A stretch of 64,000 bases of DNA from Levilactobacillus suantsaiihabitans (GTDB taxonomy: Bacteria; Bacillota; Bacilli; Lactobacillales; Lactobacillaceae): assembly GCF_004745505.1 (NCBI RefSeq), contig NZ_RKLX01000008.1, positions 1 to 64,000 of the forward strand, given 5' to 3'. Below are positions 43,891 through 53,644 of the stretch, piece after piece. A program made the position numbers and the translations under genes. Each line of letters begins with the position of its first letter. Within the stretch, counting starts at the first letter, position 1. The notes under the pieces are model-generated. The model ran no database searches, had not been told where the DNA came from, and worked only from the letters and a program-made list of their open reading frames with translations.

Positions 43891-44158
43891 ACTGAAGGTT
43901 GAAAGACGAAAATCAGCTAGAACGATTGTTATCATGCGACTAGTGGCGTCAAAAATGGGCGTTTTCAGCCTCACAATACGATAGTGCTTACCAGTAACAG
44001 TCGTCTTAGCGCCAGATAGCAGCTACATTGACGGAGGCAGCCAGGGCGTAGCCAGCGAACCGGAAGACCGCCCCTCAGGCTGGAGCCGTTCCTCAGAGTA
44101 GGCCCCACCCTAGCCTGACGCAGGCGCCTGGTTTCACCAATTTTAGGCTCAACCTTCA
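43891..44158. repeat. Structured intergenic repeat family B, copy B3
   Basis: The core 44050-44140 shares with B1 the blocks TAGCCAGCGAACCGGAAG, CTCAGGCTGGAG, CCTCAGAGTAGG and GCAGGCGCCTGG. The longest-range pair is TGAAGGTTGA/TCAACCTTCA (43891-43900 with 44149-44158). It fills the gap between the small ORF and rbgA; no gene is seen in 43744-44236. Confidence 0.68.
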
Positions 44159-44236
44159 AATCAGCCACTCATTATTTAAACTAATCGGTAGACGCTGTCA
44201 CCCAGCGCCGTTAGCGAATAAAAGGAGAAGAACACT

Positions 44237-45100
44237 ATGTCAGTTATCCAGTGGTTCCCAGGCCATATGGCCAAGGCCATTCGTCAGATGGAAGAAAACA
44301 TCCACCTGGTCGATATTGTTTTTGAATTAGTTGATGCGCGGATTCCCGCAGCATCCCGTAATCCCGAGGTCAAGCGGATTGCTAAGGACAAGCCGCATTT
44401 GATCATCATGACCAAAAAAGACCTGGCCGACCCGCAACAGACGGCCGCTTGGTTGACCTATTACCGCTCCCAGCAACAACCAGCCATCGCCATCGACTCG
44501 CGAGCCAACGTCACCCCCAAGCAGATCACCAAGATCGCCATGGGCATTTTGGCCGATAAGTTAGCTGCCGAAAAGGCTAAGGGGCTCAAGGAACGGCCGA
44601 TGCGTGCCATGACGGTCGGCGTGCCCAACGTGGGCAAATCCACGCTGCTAAATCACCTGGTCCAACGCAAGGCCGCCCAAGTCGGCGATACCCCCGGCGT
44701 GACCAAGGGCCAACAGTGGCTACGGTCCAGCAAGCATTTGGAATTGCTCGACACGCCCGGTATTTTATGGCCCAAGTTCAAGGACCAGGAAACGGCGCAA
44801 AAATTGGCACTGACGGGGGCTATCAAAGAAAAGCTCTACGCCAGCGATGACGTCGCCTTATTTTCCTTGAACTTTTTCCGGCAATACCACCGCGACGCCT
44901 TGTTAGACCGCTACCATTTGGCCGACGCGGACTTAGACCTTAGTGACGTGGATCTCTTACTCAAGATCACCCAAAAGATCGGCATGCGTGACGACTATGA
45001 ACGGGCCAGTGAACGGATCATCTTAGACGCCCGGCGCAAGAAGATGGGCGGCTTCACGCTGGACCGTGCGCCCCACACCGAGGCGAGCGACCATGACTAA
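44237..45100 (+). CDS. rbgA: Ribosome biogenesis GTPase RbgA (YlqF)
   Basis: A 287-residue circularly permuted GTPase needed late in 50S assembly. Motif order is permuted, as in the family: G4 TKKDLAD (near 58-64), G5 SRAN, then G1 [14 protein letters not shown] (near 127-140), G2/G3 GDTPGVT and DTPGIL. The N-terminal [11 protein letters not shown] (residues 4-14) and the C-terminal RNA-binding domain (about 200-275) fit. ATG with GGAG upstream. It overlaps rnhB by 8 bases, the standard ylqF-rnhB pair. Confidence 0.95.
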   Translation: MSVIQWFPGHMAKAIRQMEENIHLVDIVFELVDARIPAASRNPEVKRIAKDKPHLIIMTKKDLADPQQTAAWLTYYRSQQQPAIAIDSRANVTPKQITKIAMGILADKLAAEKAKGLKERPMRAMTVGVPNVGKSTLLNHLVQRKAAQVGDTPGVTKGQQWLRSSKHLELLDTPGILWPKFKDQETAQKLALTGAIKEKLYASDDVALFSLNFFRQYHRDALLDRYHLADADLDLSDVDLLLKITQKIGMRDDYERASERIILDARRKKMGGFTLDRAPHTEASDHD

Positions 45101-45866
45101 GGCGCCCAGCCTGGCACAGTTGAAGACCGACCTGGCGGATGTGACCAGTGTCGACGACCCCCGTTTAGCGCTTTTAGCCGCCGATTCGCGGAAAGGGGCC
45201 CAATTACTCCTGACCCAGATCAAACGGCGGCTAGCGAAGGCTGAAGCGGCAGAAAGGGCCTTTCAACAGCGCTTACACTACGAACGAGCACTCTGGCAGC
45301 GCGGCCAGCTCGTGGCGGGCATCGATGAGGTGGGACGCGGACCCCTGGCCGGACCAGTCGTCACCAGTGCGGTCATCTTGCCCGAAACCTTTGACATCCC
45401 CTTAGTCAACGACTCCAAGCAGTTGACCCCCAAGGAACGCGAGCGCTTGTACCCGTTGATCTTAGCCCAGGCCACCGCCGTTAGCGTCGGAATCGGCAGT
45501 CCGCAACTGATCGATCAGATCAACATTTATCAGGCCACCCGGGTCGCCATGCAGCGCGCGGTCCTGGGGCTAGGTGTCGCCCCGCAACATTTGATCGTCG
45601 ACGCCATGCAAATTCCCGTCGACCTGCCGCAGACCCGTCTGATCAAGGGCGATGCCAAATCCGCTAGTGTCGCCGCGGCCAGCATCGTGGCCAAGGTCTA
45701 CCGCGACCATTTGATGGCGACCTATGACGAGCTGTATCCGGGCTACGGCTTTGCCCAAAATGCCGGGTACGGGACGGCCGAACACCTGGCTGGCTTGGCC
45801 GACAGGGGGGTCACCCCGATTCACCGCCAAACTTTTTCGCCGGTCCAAAAAATAATCAACGCTTAA
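45093..45866 (+). CDS. rnhB: Ribonuclease HII
   Basis: A 257-residue nuclease that removes misincorporated ribonucleotides and RNA primers from DNA. The catalytic [14 protein letters not shown] lies near residues 79-92, [12 protein letters not shown] near 110-121 and [21 protein letters not shown] near 187-207, with the final AsnAla-Gly-Tyr-Gly block. An N-terminal helical extension (about 1-70) is typical of Firmicutes RNase HII. The start ATG overlaps the end of rbgA. Confidence 0.95.
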   Translation: MTKAPSLAQLKTDLADVTSVDDPRLALLAADSRKGAQLLLTQIKRRLAKAEAAERAFQQRLHYERALWQRGQLVAGIDEVGRGPLAGPVVTSAVILPETFDIPLVNDSKQLTPKERERLYPLILAQATAVSVGIGSPQLIDQINIYQATRVAMQRAVLGLGVAPQHLIVDAMQIPVDLPQTRLIKGDAKSASVAAASIVAKVYRDHLMATYDELYPGYGFAQNAGYGTAEHLAGLADRGVTPIHRQTFSPVQKIINA

Positions 45867-45906
45867 TCACGGAGTTGACCCTAAAAGGGCAAAGGAGGTT
45901 GCAATC

Positions 45907-46800
45907 TTGCAACTGACACTTCGTGATTTTTTCATGCGTTTACCACTTCTCTCGGGCATTGGCCTGAAGACCACCACGGCCTGCTGGCACTGGGTATCTC
46001 AGCACACTGAACTAACCAACGTCACCCCGGCCATTTTGACGCAACTCTGCCAAGACATGGCCATCCCCGACAAACGGGCGGCCTTACTGCTAGACCAGCT
46101 GTTCACCGCCGCTGTGACCGCCAGACTGACGACAAATTTGACCCATAGCGGGTGCTTGACCATCGCCGACGCGGCCTATCCAGTGGCGTTAAAGGAAACC
46201 TACGCACCGCCCGTGGCGTTATTTTTCCGCGGGGACCTGCGCTTGTTGCAGCGACCGTTATTGGCGGTGGTGGGGTCGCGTAACCCCAGTGCCTACGCCC
46301 TCCACGCCATGCGCTTGTTGTTGCCGCGGGTGGTCCAGCAGCACATTGGCATCGTCTCGGGCTTGGCCCAGGGCGTCGACACGCTGGCGCACCAGGTGGC
46401 CTTGGCCTACCGTGGACCGACAATTGCCGTGATCGGCACCGGCCTGGATCACTGCTATCCCGCGGCCAACCGCGACCTCATGGACGAGCTGACCCAAAAC
46501 CATTTGGTCTTATCCGAATACCCGTGGGGGACCAGCGGCGCACGTCACCATTTTCCCGAGCGCAACCGCATCATCGCCGGACTGTCCAACAGTACCTTAG
46601 TGGTTGAGGCCGCTCACCATTCGGGCAGTCTGATCACCGCCAACATCGCTCTGCAAGAAAATCGTAATGTTTTAGCAATTCCGGGACGAGTCGACAGTCC
46701 AAACTCGGTTGGTACCAACGAATTGATCCTTGCCGGCGCCAAACCGATCTTGCAGCCGGAACATATAATAGAAGAAGTTTTAGTTGACAAGCTGCCCTAA
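45907..46800 (+). CDS. dprA: DNA-processing protein DprA
   Basis: A 297-residue Rossmann-type ssDNA-binding protein that loads RecA on incoming DNA during transformation. An N-terminal helical (SAM-like) part covers about 1-80. The core shows ALFFRGDLRLL, VVGSRNPSAYAL, IVSGLAQGVDTLAHQ (near 160-174) and VIGTGLDHCYPAANRDL. GSLITANIALQENR and AIPGRVDSPNSVGTNELI follow. No C-terminal winged-helix domain is apparent. TTG start with AAAGGAGG 9-16 bases upstream. It points to potential competence. The topA promoter lies in its 3' end. Confidence 0.94.
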   Translation: MQLTLRDFFMRLPLLSGIGLKTTTACWHWVSQHTELTNVTPAILTQLCQDMAIPDKRAALLLDQLFTAAVTARLTTNLTHSGCLTIADAAYPVALKETYAPPVALFFRGDLRLLQRPLLAVVGSRNPSAYALHAMRLLLPRVVQQHIGIVSGLAQGVDTLAHQVALAYRGPTIAVIGTGLDHCYPAANRDLMDELTQNHLVLSEYPWGTSGARHHFPERNRIIAGLSNSTLVVEAAHHSGSLITANIALQENRNVLAIPGRVDSPNSVGTNELILAGAKPILQPEHIIEEVLVDKLP

Positions 46801-46813
46801 GTTGAAATAAGAT
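46784..46813 (+). promoter_or_regulatory. Promoter of topA
   Basis: -35 TTGACA (46784-46789), 18-base spacer, -10 TAAGAT (46808-46813), overlapping the end of dprA. Confidence 0.7.
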
Positions 46814-46826
46814 GTGGGAGATTATA

Positions 46827-46907
46827 GTGAAAAAATTAGCGAACTACGTGTTCGTCGTAAAAATAAATCGATGGCCGCCAGAGCACCCGCAAGACCGGGC
46901 CTGGTGA
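46827..46907 (+). CDS. Possible 26-residue leader ORF before topA
   Basis: GTG at 46827 with GGGAG 8-12 bases upstream opens MKKLANYVFVVKINRW and ends at TGA 46905-46907, 26 bases before the topA start. It may be a leader peptide or chance; it is too short to judge. Confidence 0.25.
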   Translation: MKKLANYVFVVKINRWPPEHPQDRAW

Positions 46908-46933
46908 GCCACCACATGAGGGAGTAATGTGAG

Positions 46934-49045
46934 TTGCCGACGAAAGCAAAAGCGAAAGCGCCAGCCAAAAAGCGGCGGAAAACGCAAAAAAAGTTGGTTA
47001 TCGTAGAATCACCTGCGAAAGCCAAGACAATTGAAAAATATTTAGGCCGCACCTACAAGGTCATGCCGAGTTTAGGGCACGTGCGGGATCTACCGAAGAG
47101 TTCGATGGGGGTCGACACGGAAAACCATTACGATCCACACTACATCTCGATTCGCGGTAAGGGTGACGTTATCAAGGGCTTGCGGTCCGAAGCCAAGAAG
47201 GCCAAGGCCGTCTATCTGGCCTCTGACCCCGACCGGGAAGGCGAATCCATCGCCTGGCATTTGGCCCACGTCTTAAACTTGGACGTGAACGACAAGAACC
47301 GGGTCACCTTTAACGAAATCACCAAAGACGCGGTCAAGGAAGCCTTTAAGACACCACGGTCCATCGACATGGATCTGGTCAACGCCCAACAGGCCCGGCG
47401 GATCTTAGACCGGTTAGTGGGGTATTCCATCTCCCCATTGCTGTGGAAAAAGGTCAAGAAGGGTCTCAGTGCAGGGCGGGTTCAATCCATCGCCTTGTCA
47501 CTGATCATTCAACGGGAAAAGGAGATCAAGGCCTTCATCCCCGAAGAATACTGGACGATCGACGCCGAATTCAAGAAGGCCCGGCACGCCTTTAAGGCCA
47601 GCTTCTATGGCCTCAATGGTAAGAAGGCCGGTTTGAAAGACAACGCCGCCGTACAAGACGTCTTGGGCAAGTTAGACCGCAAGGGGGCATTTGACATCAC
47701 CAACGTGGTGCGTAAGGAACGGAAGCGGTCACCGCAACCGCCATTTACCACCAGCTCCATGCAACAAGACGCCAACCGGAAGTTGAATTTCCGGACGCGT
47801 AAGACCATGATGGCCGCCCAACAGCTCTACGAAGGGATCAACCTGGGCAAGGAAGGCACGCAGGGATTAATCACCTATATGCGGACCGACTCCACGCGGA
47901 TCTCAAGCATTGCTAAACACGAGGCCTCGACGTTCCTGCACGAAAAGTACGGCGCCGAATACGCCGCTACCAAGCCAATCAAAGGTAAGCTGCCAGAAGG
48001 AGCGCAAGACGCCCACGAAGCCATCCGGCCAACCTCCGTCTTCCGGACGCCAGCGAGCCTAAAGGACCGGTTGAACCGTGACCAATTCCGGTTATACCAG
48101 TTGATCTGGAATCGGTTCGTGGCCAGTCAAATGACCAATGCCGTGATGGATACCATGGCTGTCACCCTGGAACAAAATGGCGTCACGTTCCGGGCCAACG
48201 GGTCTAAGATGAAGTTCGACGGGTTCTTGAAGATCTACAGCGACAACAAAGAAAAGGATAATCTGTTGCCAGACCTTGAAATCGGCGACCAAGTCAACTT
48301 GGCTAAAACCGATCCGGCCCAACACTTTACCCAGCCGCCTGCACGGTATTCCGAAGCTAACTTGATCAAGGCGTTGGAAGAAAACGGCGTCGGTCGGCCA
48401 TCGACCTATGCCCCAACGTTGGATACGATTCAACGGCGCTACTACGTCAAGTTGGTCGGCCGGCGGTTTGAACCCACTGAACTGGGCGAAATCGTCGATG
48501 GCATCATCAACGAGTATTTCCCGGACGTGGTCAACGTCGACTTTACGGCCGACCTGGAACACGAACTGGATGGCATCGAAGAAGGTAAGCAGGACTGGGT
48601 CAAGGTCATCGACACTTTCTACAAGCCATTCTCAACGGAAGTGGCCCACGCCGAAGACGCCATCGAAAAAATCCAGATCCGCGATGAACCAGCCGGCTTT
48701 GACTGTGACATCTGTGGGGCGCCCATGGTCATCAAAATGGGCCGTTACGGCAAGTTCTACGCCTGCTCGCGATTCCCAGATTGCCGCAACACTAAGCCAA
48801 TCGTCAAGGAAATCGGCGTGACCTGCCCGGTTTGTCACCAAGGTGAGGTCATCGAACGCAAGTCCAAGAAGAACCGGATCTTCTACGGGTGTTCGCGCTA
48901 CCCTGACTGTGACTTTGTCTCTTGGGACAAGCCAGTTGGTCGCGATTGCCCGAAGGATGGTCATTACCTGGTGGCCAAGAAGATTCGTGGCGGCGTGCAA
49001 ATCGTCTGCCCAAACGGCGACTACGAGGAAGCACCACAAAAGTAA
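46934..49045 (+). CDS. topA: DNA topoisomerase I
   Basis: A 703-residue type IA topoisomerase that relaxes negative supercoils. The Toprim domain starts [19 protein letters not shown] after a short Lys/Ala-rich N-terminal tail, with [10 protein letters not shown] (acidic metal site). The nucleophilic Tyr lies in [11 protein letters not shown] (near 310-320). The C-terminus has zinc ribbons: [23 protein letters not shown]-type (Cys4) and CPVCHQGEV...[10 protein letters not shown], then a third, reduced one. TTG start; the upstream GAGGGAG is rather far (about 10 bases). Strong promoter inside dprA, strong terminator after. Confidence 0.95.
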   Translation: MPTKAKAKAPAKKRRKTQKKLVIVESPAKAKTIEKYLGRTYKVMPSLGHVRDLPKSSMGVDTENHYDPHYISIRGKGDVIKGLRSEAKKAKAVYLASDPDREGESIAWHLAHVLNLDVNDKNRVTFNEITKDAVKEAFKTPRSIDMDLVNAQQARRILDRLVGYSISPLLWKKVKKGLSAGRVQSIALSLIIQREKEIKAFIPEEYWTIDAEFKKARHAFKASFYGLNGKKAGLKDNAAVQDVLGKLDRKGAFDITNVVRKERKRSPQPPFTTSSMQQDANRKLNFRTRKTMMAAQQLYEGINLGKEGTQGLITYMRTDSTRISSIAKHEASTFLHEKYGAEYAATKPIKGKLPEGAQDAHEAIRPTSVFRTPASLKDRLNRDQFRLYQLIWNRFVASQMTNAVMDTMAVTLEQNGVTFRANGSKMKFDGFLKIYSDNKEKDNLLPDLEIGDQVNLAKTDPAQHFTQPPARYSEANLIKALEENGVGRPSTYAPTLDTIQRRYYVKLVGRRFEPTELGEIVDGIINEYFPDVVNVDFTADLEHELDGIEEGKQDWVKVIDTFYKPFSTEVAHAEDAIEKIQIRDEPAGFDCDICGAPMVIKMGRYGKFYACSRFPDCRNTKPIVKEIGVTCPVCHQGEVIERKSKKNRIFYGCSRYPDCDFVSWDKPVGRDCPKDGHYLVAKKIRGGVQIVCPNGDYEEAPQK

Positions 49046-49080
49046 GGCTAATTTATGGCACACGCTTCAGCGATGTAATA

Positions 49081-49129
49081 GTAACGCACAAAGGGCTTGG
49101 GAAGTTTTCCCAGGCCTTTTGTGCGTTAC
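49081..49129 (+). terminator. Terminator of topA
   Basis: A 23-position stem (49081-49103 with 49107-49129) interrupted only by G-T pairs. The inner part AAAGGGCTTGGGA/TCCCAGGCCTTTT carries its own T-run. The gap 49130-49215 holds nothing else recognised. Confidence 0.8.
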
Positions 49130-49215
49130 CCCTAAATAACTGCGAGACAACCCCGGCATCCGCGCCATCACCACTGGCGGGGCTAGGTCGCAATCCGGAT
49201 TTTTTGATGAGTTAG

Positions 49216-49244
49216 TTGAGTTTTTCAAGCGCGTTTGCTAGCAT
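49216..49244 (+). promoter_or_regulatory. Promoter of xerC-hslVU
   Basis: -35 TTGAGT (49216-49221), 17-base spacer ending in TGC, -10 TAGCAT (49239-49244). Confidence 0.6.
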
Positions 49245-49268
49245 TAACACGTACAGGAGGTGTCAGCC

Positions 49269-50201
49269 GTGGCTTCAGCAGTCGAACAATTCATCACGTA
49301 CCTGCAAGGGGAGCGGCAATACTCACCCGAAACCGTCAAGGCCTATCAGGAAGACTTGACCGAATTCAGCCAGTTTCTGCGCGATAACGGGGGTGTGAAG
49401 CCCTGGACGCAGATTGATCAACTGGACGTTGAAGTCTATCTTAGCAACCTCTATGATCACCACTACGCGCGGACCACGATTGCTCGGAAGCTCTCCACGT
49501 TACGCTCGTTCTACAGCTTTTTGATGAGCAACGGCCAAGCCCAAGACGATCCGTTTGCCTACGTGCAGCTCAAGCACCACCAAAATCATCTGCCGCGTTT
49601 CTTCTACGAGCGGGAAATGACCGCGTTGTTTGCGGCTGCGGCGGCCAATCCCAATGACCAATTGGCCACGCGGGATTCGGCCATCTTAGAGATCCTGTAC
49701 GGGACCGGAATTCGGGTCAGTGAGTGCGTTAATTTGACGTTGCCCGATATCGACTTTGACAACCGCATCATGCTGATTCACGGGAAGGGTAACAAGGAGC
49801 GCTACGTGCCGTTTGGCCATTACGCCACTGACGCCTTGCAGCAGTATTTCACCGCCGCACGAACGCCGTTGATGGCCCAATACCACCAGCAACACGCCTT
49901 TGTCTTCATCAATGCGCATGGCGGCCAAATAACCGCGGCAGGGGTGACCTACCTGTTGAATCAGATCATCAAGCGCAGCACGTTGACCACGGATATTCAT
50001 CCCCACATGCTGCGGCACACGTTTGCCACCCATCTGCTCAATAACGGGGCGGACTTGCGGTCGGTTCAGGAATTACTGGGCCACAGTAGCCTGTCGACCA
50101 CGCAGATTTATACCCACGTGACGCGCGAACACCTGCAACGCGATTATCGCCAGTTCTTCCCGCGGGCCACTGAAGATCACGATCATTCGACACAATCATA
50201 A
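49269..50201 (+). CDS. xerC: Tyrosine recombinase XerC (CodV)
   Basis: A 310-residue partner of XerD at dif. The core-binding domain covers about 1-105 (VEQFITYLQGERQYSPETV). Catalytic residues: Arg in GTGIRVSECVNLTL, Lys in HGKGNKER, HMLRHTFATHLL (His-x-x-Arg), GHSSLSTTQIYTH (His, nucleophilic Tyr). GTG 49269 follows AGGAGGTG by 6 bases; the track-length frame from 49260 would start inside that site. Its place directly before hslV-hslU is the same as codV-clpQ-clpY of Bacillus, which separates it from the xerD gene at 19.3 kb. Confidence 0.92.
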   Translation: MASAVEQFITYLQGERQYSPETVKAYQEDLTEFSQFLRDNGGVKPWTQIDQLDVEVYLSNLYDHHYARTTIARKLSTLRSFYSFLMSNGQAQDDPFAYVQLKHHQNHLPRFFYEREMTALFAAAAANPNDQLATRDSAILEILYGTGIRVSECVNLTLPDIDFDNRIMLIHGKGNKERYVPFGHYATDALQQYFTAARTPLMAQYHQQHAFVFINAHGGQITAAGVTYLLNQIIKRSTLTTDIHPHMLRHTFATHLLNNGADLRSVQELLGHSSLSTTQIYTHVTREHLQRDYRQFFPRATEDHDHSTQS

Positions 50202-50215
50202 GGAGCGATTAACTA

Positions 50216-50758
50216 ATGCCAGTAAAATTTGAAGCAACCACCATCTGTGCGGTTCGGCACAACGGTCATAACGCAATGGCCGGTGACGGACAAGTCACAA
50301 TGGGCGAAAAAGTTATCATGAAGGGAACCGCCCACAAGATTCGGCGGATCTACAACAATCAGGTCGTTGTCGGCTTTGCCGGTAGTGTGGCCGACGCCTT
50401 TAATTTGGAAGAAAAATTCGAAGCCCAACTTAATGAATACAGTGGCAACCTGCAACGGGCAGCCGTCGAGTTGGCCAAGCAGTGGCGTTCCGACCAAGCT
50501 TTGCAAAAACTCGAAGCCTTACTGATCGTCATGGACAAGGACGAAATGCTGTTGGTCTCCGGGTCCGGTGAAGTTATCGCCCCTGACGATGACATCTTAG
50601 CCATCGGTTCTGGTGGGAACTTTGCCCTGGCCGCCGCCACGGCCTTGCACCACCACGCCAAGGACATGAGCGCCAAGGAAATCGCCGAAAGTGCCATCCA
50701 CATTGCGGGGGGCATCGACATCTTTACCAACGAAAACGTCATTTCAGAAGAACTTTAA
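50216..50758 (+). CDS. hslV: ATP-dependent protease peptidase subunit HslV (ClpQ)
   Basis: A 180-residue proteasome-like peptidase that forms a double hexamer capped by HslU. The N-terminal [11 protein letters not shown] (residues 7-17) carries the Thr-Thr of the active site after a short six-residue leader, so processing or an extended N-terminus as in ClpQ is expected. [26 protein letters not shown] and [12 protein letters not shown] are family blocks. ATG with AAGGAG upstream; 14 bases after xerC and 17 before hslU. Confidence 0.95.
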   Translation: MPVKFEATTICAVRHNGHNAMAGDGQVTMGEKVIMKGTAHKIRRIYNNQVVVGFAGSVADAFNLEEKFEAQLNEYSGNLQRAAVELAKQWRSDQALQKLEALLIVMDKDEMLLVSGSGEVIAPDDDILAIGSGGNFALAAATALHHHAKDMSAKEIAESAIHIAGGIDIFTNENVISEEL

Positions 50759-50775
50759 TCGAACGGAGGAATCCT

Positions 50776-52188
50776 ATGGACGCCATTAACAAAACGCCTA
50801 AAGAAATCGTCGGCCTATTGAACCAATACGTCATTGGCCAAGACGAAGCTAAAAAAGCCATCGCGATTGCCCTGCGCAACCGTTACCGCCGCATGCAACT
50901 GGACGCGGCGATGCAAGAAGAAATCTCACCGAAGAACATGCTGATGATTGGACCGACCGGGGTCGGGAAAACGGAAATTGCCCGCCGGTTAGCCAAAATC
51001 GTTCACGCACCGTTCACCAAGGTCGAAGCCAGCAAGTTCACCGAAGTCGGTTACGTTGGCCGCGACGTGGAATCCATGGTGCGTGACCTGGTCGAAGTTT
51101 CCGTCACAATGGAAAAGCAAGACCAATTTAAAAACGTCCGTAACGACGCCATCCAAGCTGCCAACAAGCGCTTAGTCAAGCTGTTGGCCCCAGCGAAGAA
51201 GAAAGAAAACAAGAACAACAACGACTTCGCCAACATGATGAACATGTTTACCCAGATGCAAAATGGCCAGACGCCGACCGCCCCGAGCGAGACCGAAGAA
51301 GTCACCGACGACGTGCGCAACGAACGCCTCTCCATCGCCGAACAACTGGACAAGGGCCTGCTGGAAAATCATACCGTTGAAATCGAGATGGATGATCCGC
51401 AACAAGCCAACGCCACCGACAACAATATGATGGGCCAAATGGGCATCGACTTGAGCGATACGTTAGGCGCCATCATGCCTAAGAAGCGCATCAAGCGGAC
51501 CGTGACCGTGGCCGAAGCACGCGAGATCCTGGTCAACGAAGAATCCGAAAAGCTGGTCAACAATGCCGATATCAACCATGATGCCATCCAACGGGCCGAA
51601 AACACCGGGATCATCTTCTTGGATGAAATCGACAAAATCGCCAAGGGCAGTAGCCAAAACAGCGGCGACGTTTCCCGTGAAGGGGTTCAACGCGACATCT
51701 TGCCGATCGTTGAAGGGACCCAGGTCAAGACCAAATACGGGTCGATCAACACTGACCACATCCTCTTCATCGCGGCCGGTGCCTTCGCGGAATCCAAGCC
51801 CAGCGACCTGATTGCCGAACTGCAAGGGCGTTTCCCGATTCGGGTCGAATTAAACGACCTAAGCAAGGAAGACTTCGTGCGGATCTTAACCGAACCGAAC
51901 AACGCCTTGATCAAGCAATACATCGCCTTGATTGGCACCGACAACGTCAAGGTAACCTTCACCATGGAGGCCATTGAACGCATTGCCGAATTGGCCTTTG
52001 AACTGAACCACGAGAACCAAAACATTGGTGCCCGCCGGCTGCAGACCGTTCTAGAAAAACTGCTGGAAGACCTGCTGTACGAAGGACCAGACATGGGTTC
52101 CGGCGATGTGACTATCACGGAAAACTACGTCAACGATAAGATCGGCGATATCGTCCAAAACAAGGACTTATCCCGCTACATCCTCTAA
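50776..52188 (+). CDS. hslU: ATP-dependent protease ATPase subunit HslU (ClpY)
   Basis: A 470-residue AAA+ unfoldase that feeds substrates to HslV. Walker [14 protein letters not shown] lies near residues 57-69, GYVGRDVESMVRDL near 91-104, and a long intermediate (I) domain (about 115-260, Glu/Asn-rich) marks HslU. Walker B is IIFLDEIDKIA, followed by REGVQRDILPIVEG and the sensor-2 GARRLQTVLEKLLED. The C-terminus ends DLSRYIL, the conserved tail that docks into HslV. ATG with CGGAGGA upstream; a terminator follows. codY is not next door, unlike Bacillus. Confidence 0.96.
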   Translation: MDAINKTPKEIVGLLNQYVIGQDEAKKAIAIALRNRYRRMQLDAAMQEEISPKNMLMIGPTGVGKTEIARRLAKIVHAPFTKVEASKFTEVGYVGRDVESMVRDLVEVSVTMEKQDQFKNVRNDAIQAANKRLVKLLAPAKKKENKNNNDFANMMNMFTQMQNGQTPTAPSETEEVTDDVRNERLSIAEQLDKGLLENHTVEIEMDDPQQANATDNNMMGQMGIDLSDTLGAIMPKKRIKRTVTVAEAREILVNEESEKLVNNADINHDAIQRAENTGIIFLDEIDKIAKGSSQNSGDVSREGVQRDILPIVEGTQVKTKYGSINTDHILFIAAGAFAESKPSDLIAELQGRFPIRVELNDLSKEDFVRILTEPNNALIKQYIALIGTDNVKVTFTMEAIERIAELAFELNHENQNIGARRLQTVLEKLLEDLLYEGPDMGSGDVTITENYVNDKIGDIVQNKDLSRYIL

Positions 52189-52197
52189 ACGATTCGC

Positions 52198-52228
52198 AGG
52201 GCCAAGACGATTTGTCTTGGTCCTTTTT
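52198..52228 (+). terminator. Terminator of xerC-hslVU
   Basis: Eleven-bp stem AGGGCCAAGAC/GTCTTGGTCCT (one G-T pair), loop GATTT, then TTTT. Confidence 0.85.
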
Positions 52229-52246
52229 GGCGATTTAGGGTATGAT
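52217..52246 (+). promoter_or_regulatory. Promoter of the epimerase gene
   Basis: -35 TTGGTC (52217-52222, within the hslU terminator), 18-base spacer, -10 TATGAT (52241-52246). The leader contains a small ACAAC/GTTGT hairpin near 52263-52278. Confidence 0.5.
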
Positions 52247-52315
52247 AGAAGAAATGGCCTAGACAACTTACGGGTTGTCCGACCCAGAATTTCTGAAAAA
52301 GTTGGAGGCACGGCA

Positions 52316-53191
52316 ATGTTAACGTTAAAAAATGACTATCTCACCGTCCAAATCAATCCGTTGGGCGCGGAACTCAGCAGTGTAAAGGACAACGACAGCG
52401 GCCTGGAATACATGTGGCAGGCGGACAAGACCTATTGGGGCCGGCACGCACCGCTCCTATTTCCCATCGTCGGCCGGCTGCAGGACAATCAGTATCGCCT
52501 AAACGGCACGACCTATCACATGACCCAACACGGGTTTGCCCGTGACCGGGAATTCACGGTGCTGGCCCAAGACACCACCAGTGCGACCCTACAACTGACC
52601 GCCGATGACCAGACCAAGGCGTTATTCCCGTCTGACTTCACCCTGACCGTTCACTACACCTTGAAGGACCACCAGCTACAGTTCGCGGCAACGGTCGACA
52701 ATCCGGCCGATACACCACTGACGTTTTCGTTTGGGGCACATCCCGGCTTCAACGTGCCGCTGGGAGACCCAACCGCCGACTTTAGCGACTACCAAGTGAC
52801 CGTGTCACCCAAGAAGGTCTACCAACGCGTCCCGTTAGTCGGGCCCTACAGCGATACGCAACACAGTGTTCCCATGGACCTCACGCAGCCTATGGTCCTC
52901 GACCACGACTTGTTTGATCACGACGCCAAGGTCTTGACCCTCGACAATCAGGAAACCACGCTGATGCTCAGCAGTGGCGTCAACGACCATGGTGTGGCGT
53001 TAACGCTCCGGGCACCTTACGTGGGCATCTGGTCGCCGTATCCCAAGCAGGCACCGTTCGTGTGCTTCGAACCGTGGTGGGGCTTGGCCGATGACGTGCA
53101 AGCTACCGGTGATTTAGAGACCAAGGTGGCCATTCACCGGCTGGCCGCCCACGACAGCTTCCAGGCCAGTTACCAGATTACTTACTTCTAG
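52316..53191 (+). CDS. Aldose 1-epimerase family protein (LacX-like)
   Basis: A 291-residue beta-sandwich mutarotase-like protein. Family blocks: INPLGAELSSVKDNDSG (about 12-28), YWGRHAPLLFPIVGRLQD (about 41-58), MTQHGFARDREF with the conserved His-Gly-Phe-Ala-Arg (about 68-79), FSFGAHPGFNVPLG with the catalytic His (near 140-153), and the terminal FVCFEPWWGLADD with the Glu base. It belongs to the LacX/YeaD-like side of the family, so the sugar may be a hexose or hexose phosphate. ATG 52316 has TTGGAGG upstream. Monocistronic. Confidence 0.88.
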   Translation: MLTLKNDYLTVQINPLGAELSSVKDNDSGLEYMWQADKTYWGRHAPLLFPIVGRLQDNQYRLNGTTYHMTQHGFARDREFTVLAQDTTSATLQLTADDQTKALFPSDFTLTVHYTLKDHQLQFAATVDNPADTPLTFSFGAHPGFNVPLGDPTADFSDYQVTVSPKKVYQRVPLVGPYSDTQHSVPMDLTQPMVLDHDLFDHDAKVLTLDNQETTLMLSSGVNDHGVALTLRAPYVGIWSPYPKQAPFVCFEPWWGLADDVQATGDLETKVAIHRLAAHDSFQASYQITYF

Positions 53192-53310
53192 GCGATGATG
53201 TGGACTGTTGGACAGCGGTGGCGGAACCGTTGTTGACTGCTGATTTGATGGTTGCGCCAATCTTGGTGGTCAATTAAATACGCTGGTCTAGTTTTTGGTC
53301 GCAGAAATGT

Positions 53311-53572
53311 GCTTGGACACCTGACTTTAAATGGCCGAAACGTGCGCTAAGAGGCAGCTGGTTCCGCTTAAAACTACTAACCAAATAATCCAAGACCGGG
53401 ATTATTCGGTTAGCAGCCTTAATGCTCGCGCGCTTGGACGTCGATTTTAAATAGCCGAAACGTGCGCTAAAAGGCAGCTGGTTCCGCTTAAAACTACTAA
53501 CCAAATAATCCAAGATCGGGATTATTCGGTTAGTAGCCTTAATGCTCGCCAGCTAATCGCCTTTTAGCGCAC
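53311..53572. repeat. Tandem structured repeat family C, copies C1a and C1b
   Basis: Two near-identical ~120-base units lie head to tail: 53341-53400 and 53461-53520 differ at two of 60 positions. The second unit folds fully. GTGCGCTAAAAGGC (53462-53475) pairs with GCCTTTTAGCGCAC (53559-53572), AGCTGG with CCAGCT across a 4-base bulge AATC, and inside CTACTAACC pairs with GGTTAGTAG. The first unit lacks its own right outer arm. It lies between convergent epimerase and plsY genes; 53192-53310 holds no gene. Confidence 0.85.
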
Positions 53573-53582
53573 TCTTTATAAA

Positions 53583-53617
53583 AAGGCTCCCAACGACGAT
53601 TTGTCATTGAGAGCCTT
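53583..53617 (-). terminator. Terminator of plsY
   Basis: On the minus strand a 15-bp stem AAGGCTCTCAATGAC/GTCGTTGGGAGCCTT (G-T pairs) with loop AAATC and a following TTTTTAT. Confidence 0.85.
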
Positions 53618-53644
53618 CGGTGTCTCTATATTTGAAAATAAGGG

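Noticed and set aside
46840-46854. CGAAC-TACGT-GTTCG as a LexA box before topA
   Set aside because: The spacing is five bases, whereas Gram-positive LexA boxes need four; it also lies downstream of the promoter.
53311-53572. CRISPR-like direct repeats
   Set aside because: There are only two units of about 120 bases with no spacers of regular size and no cas gene; they belong to structured family C.
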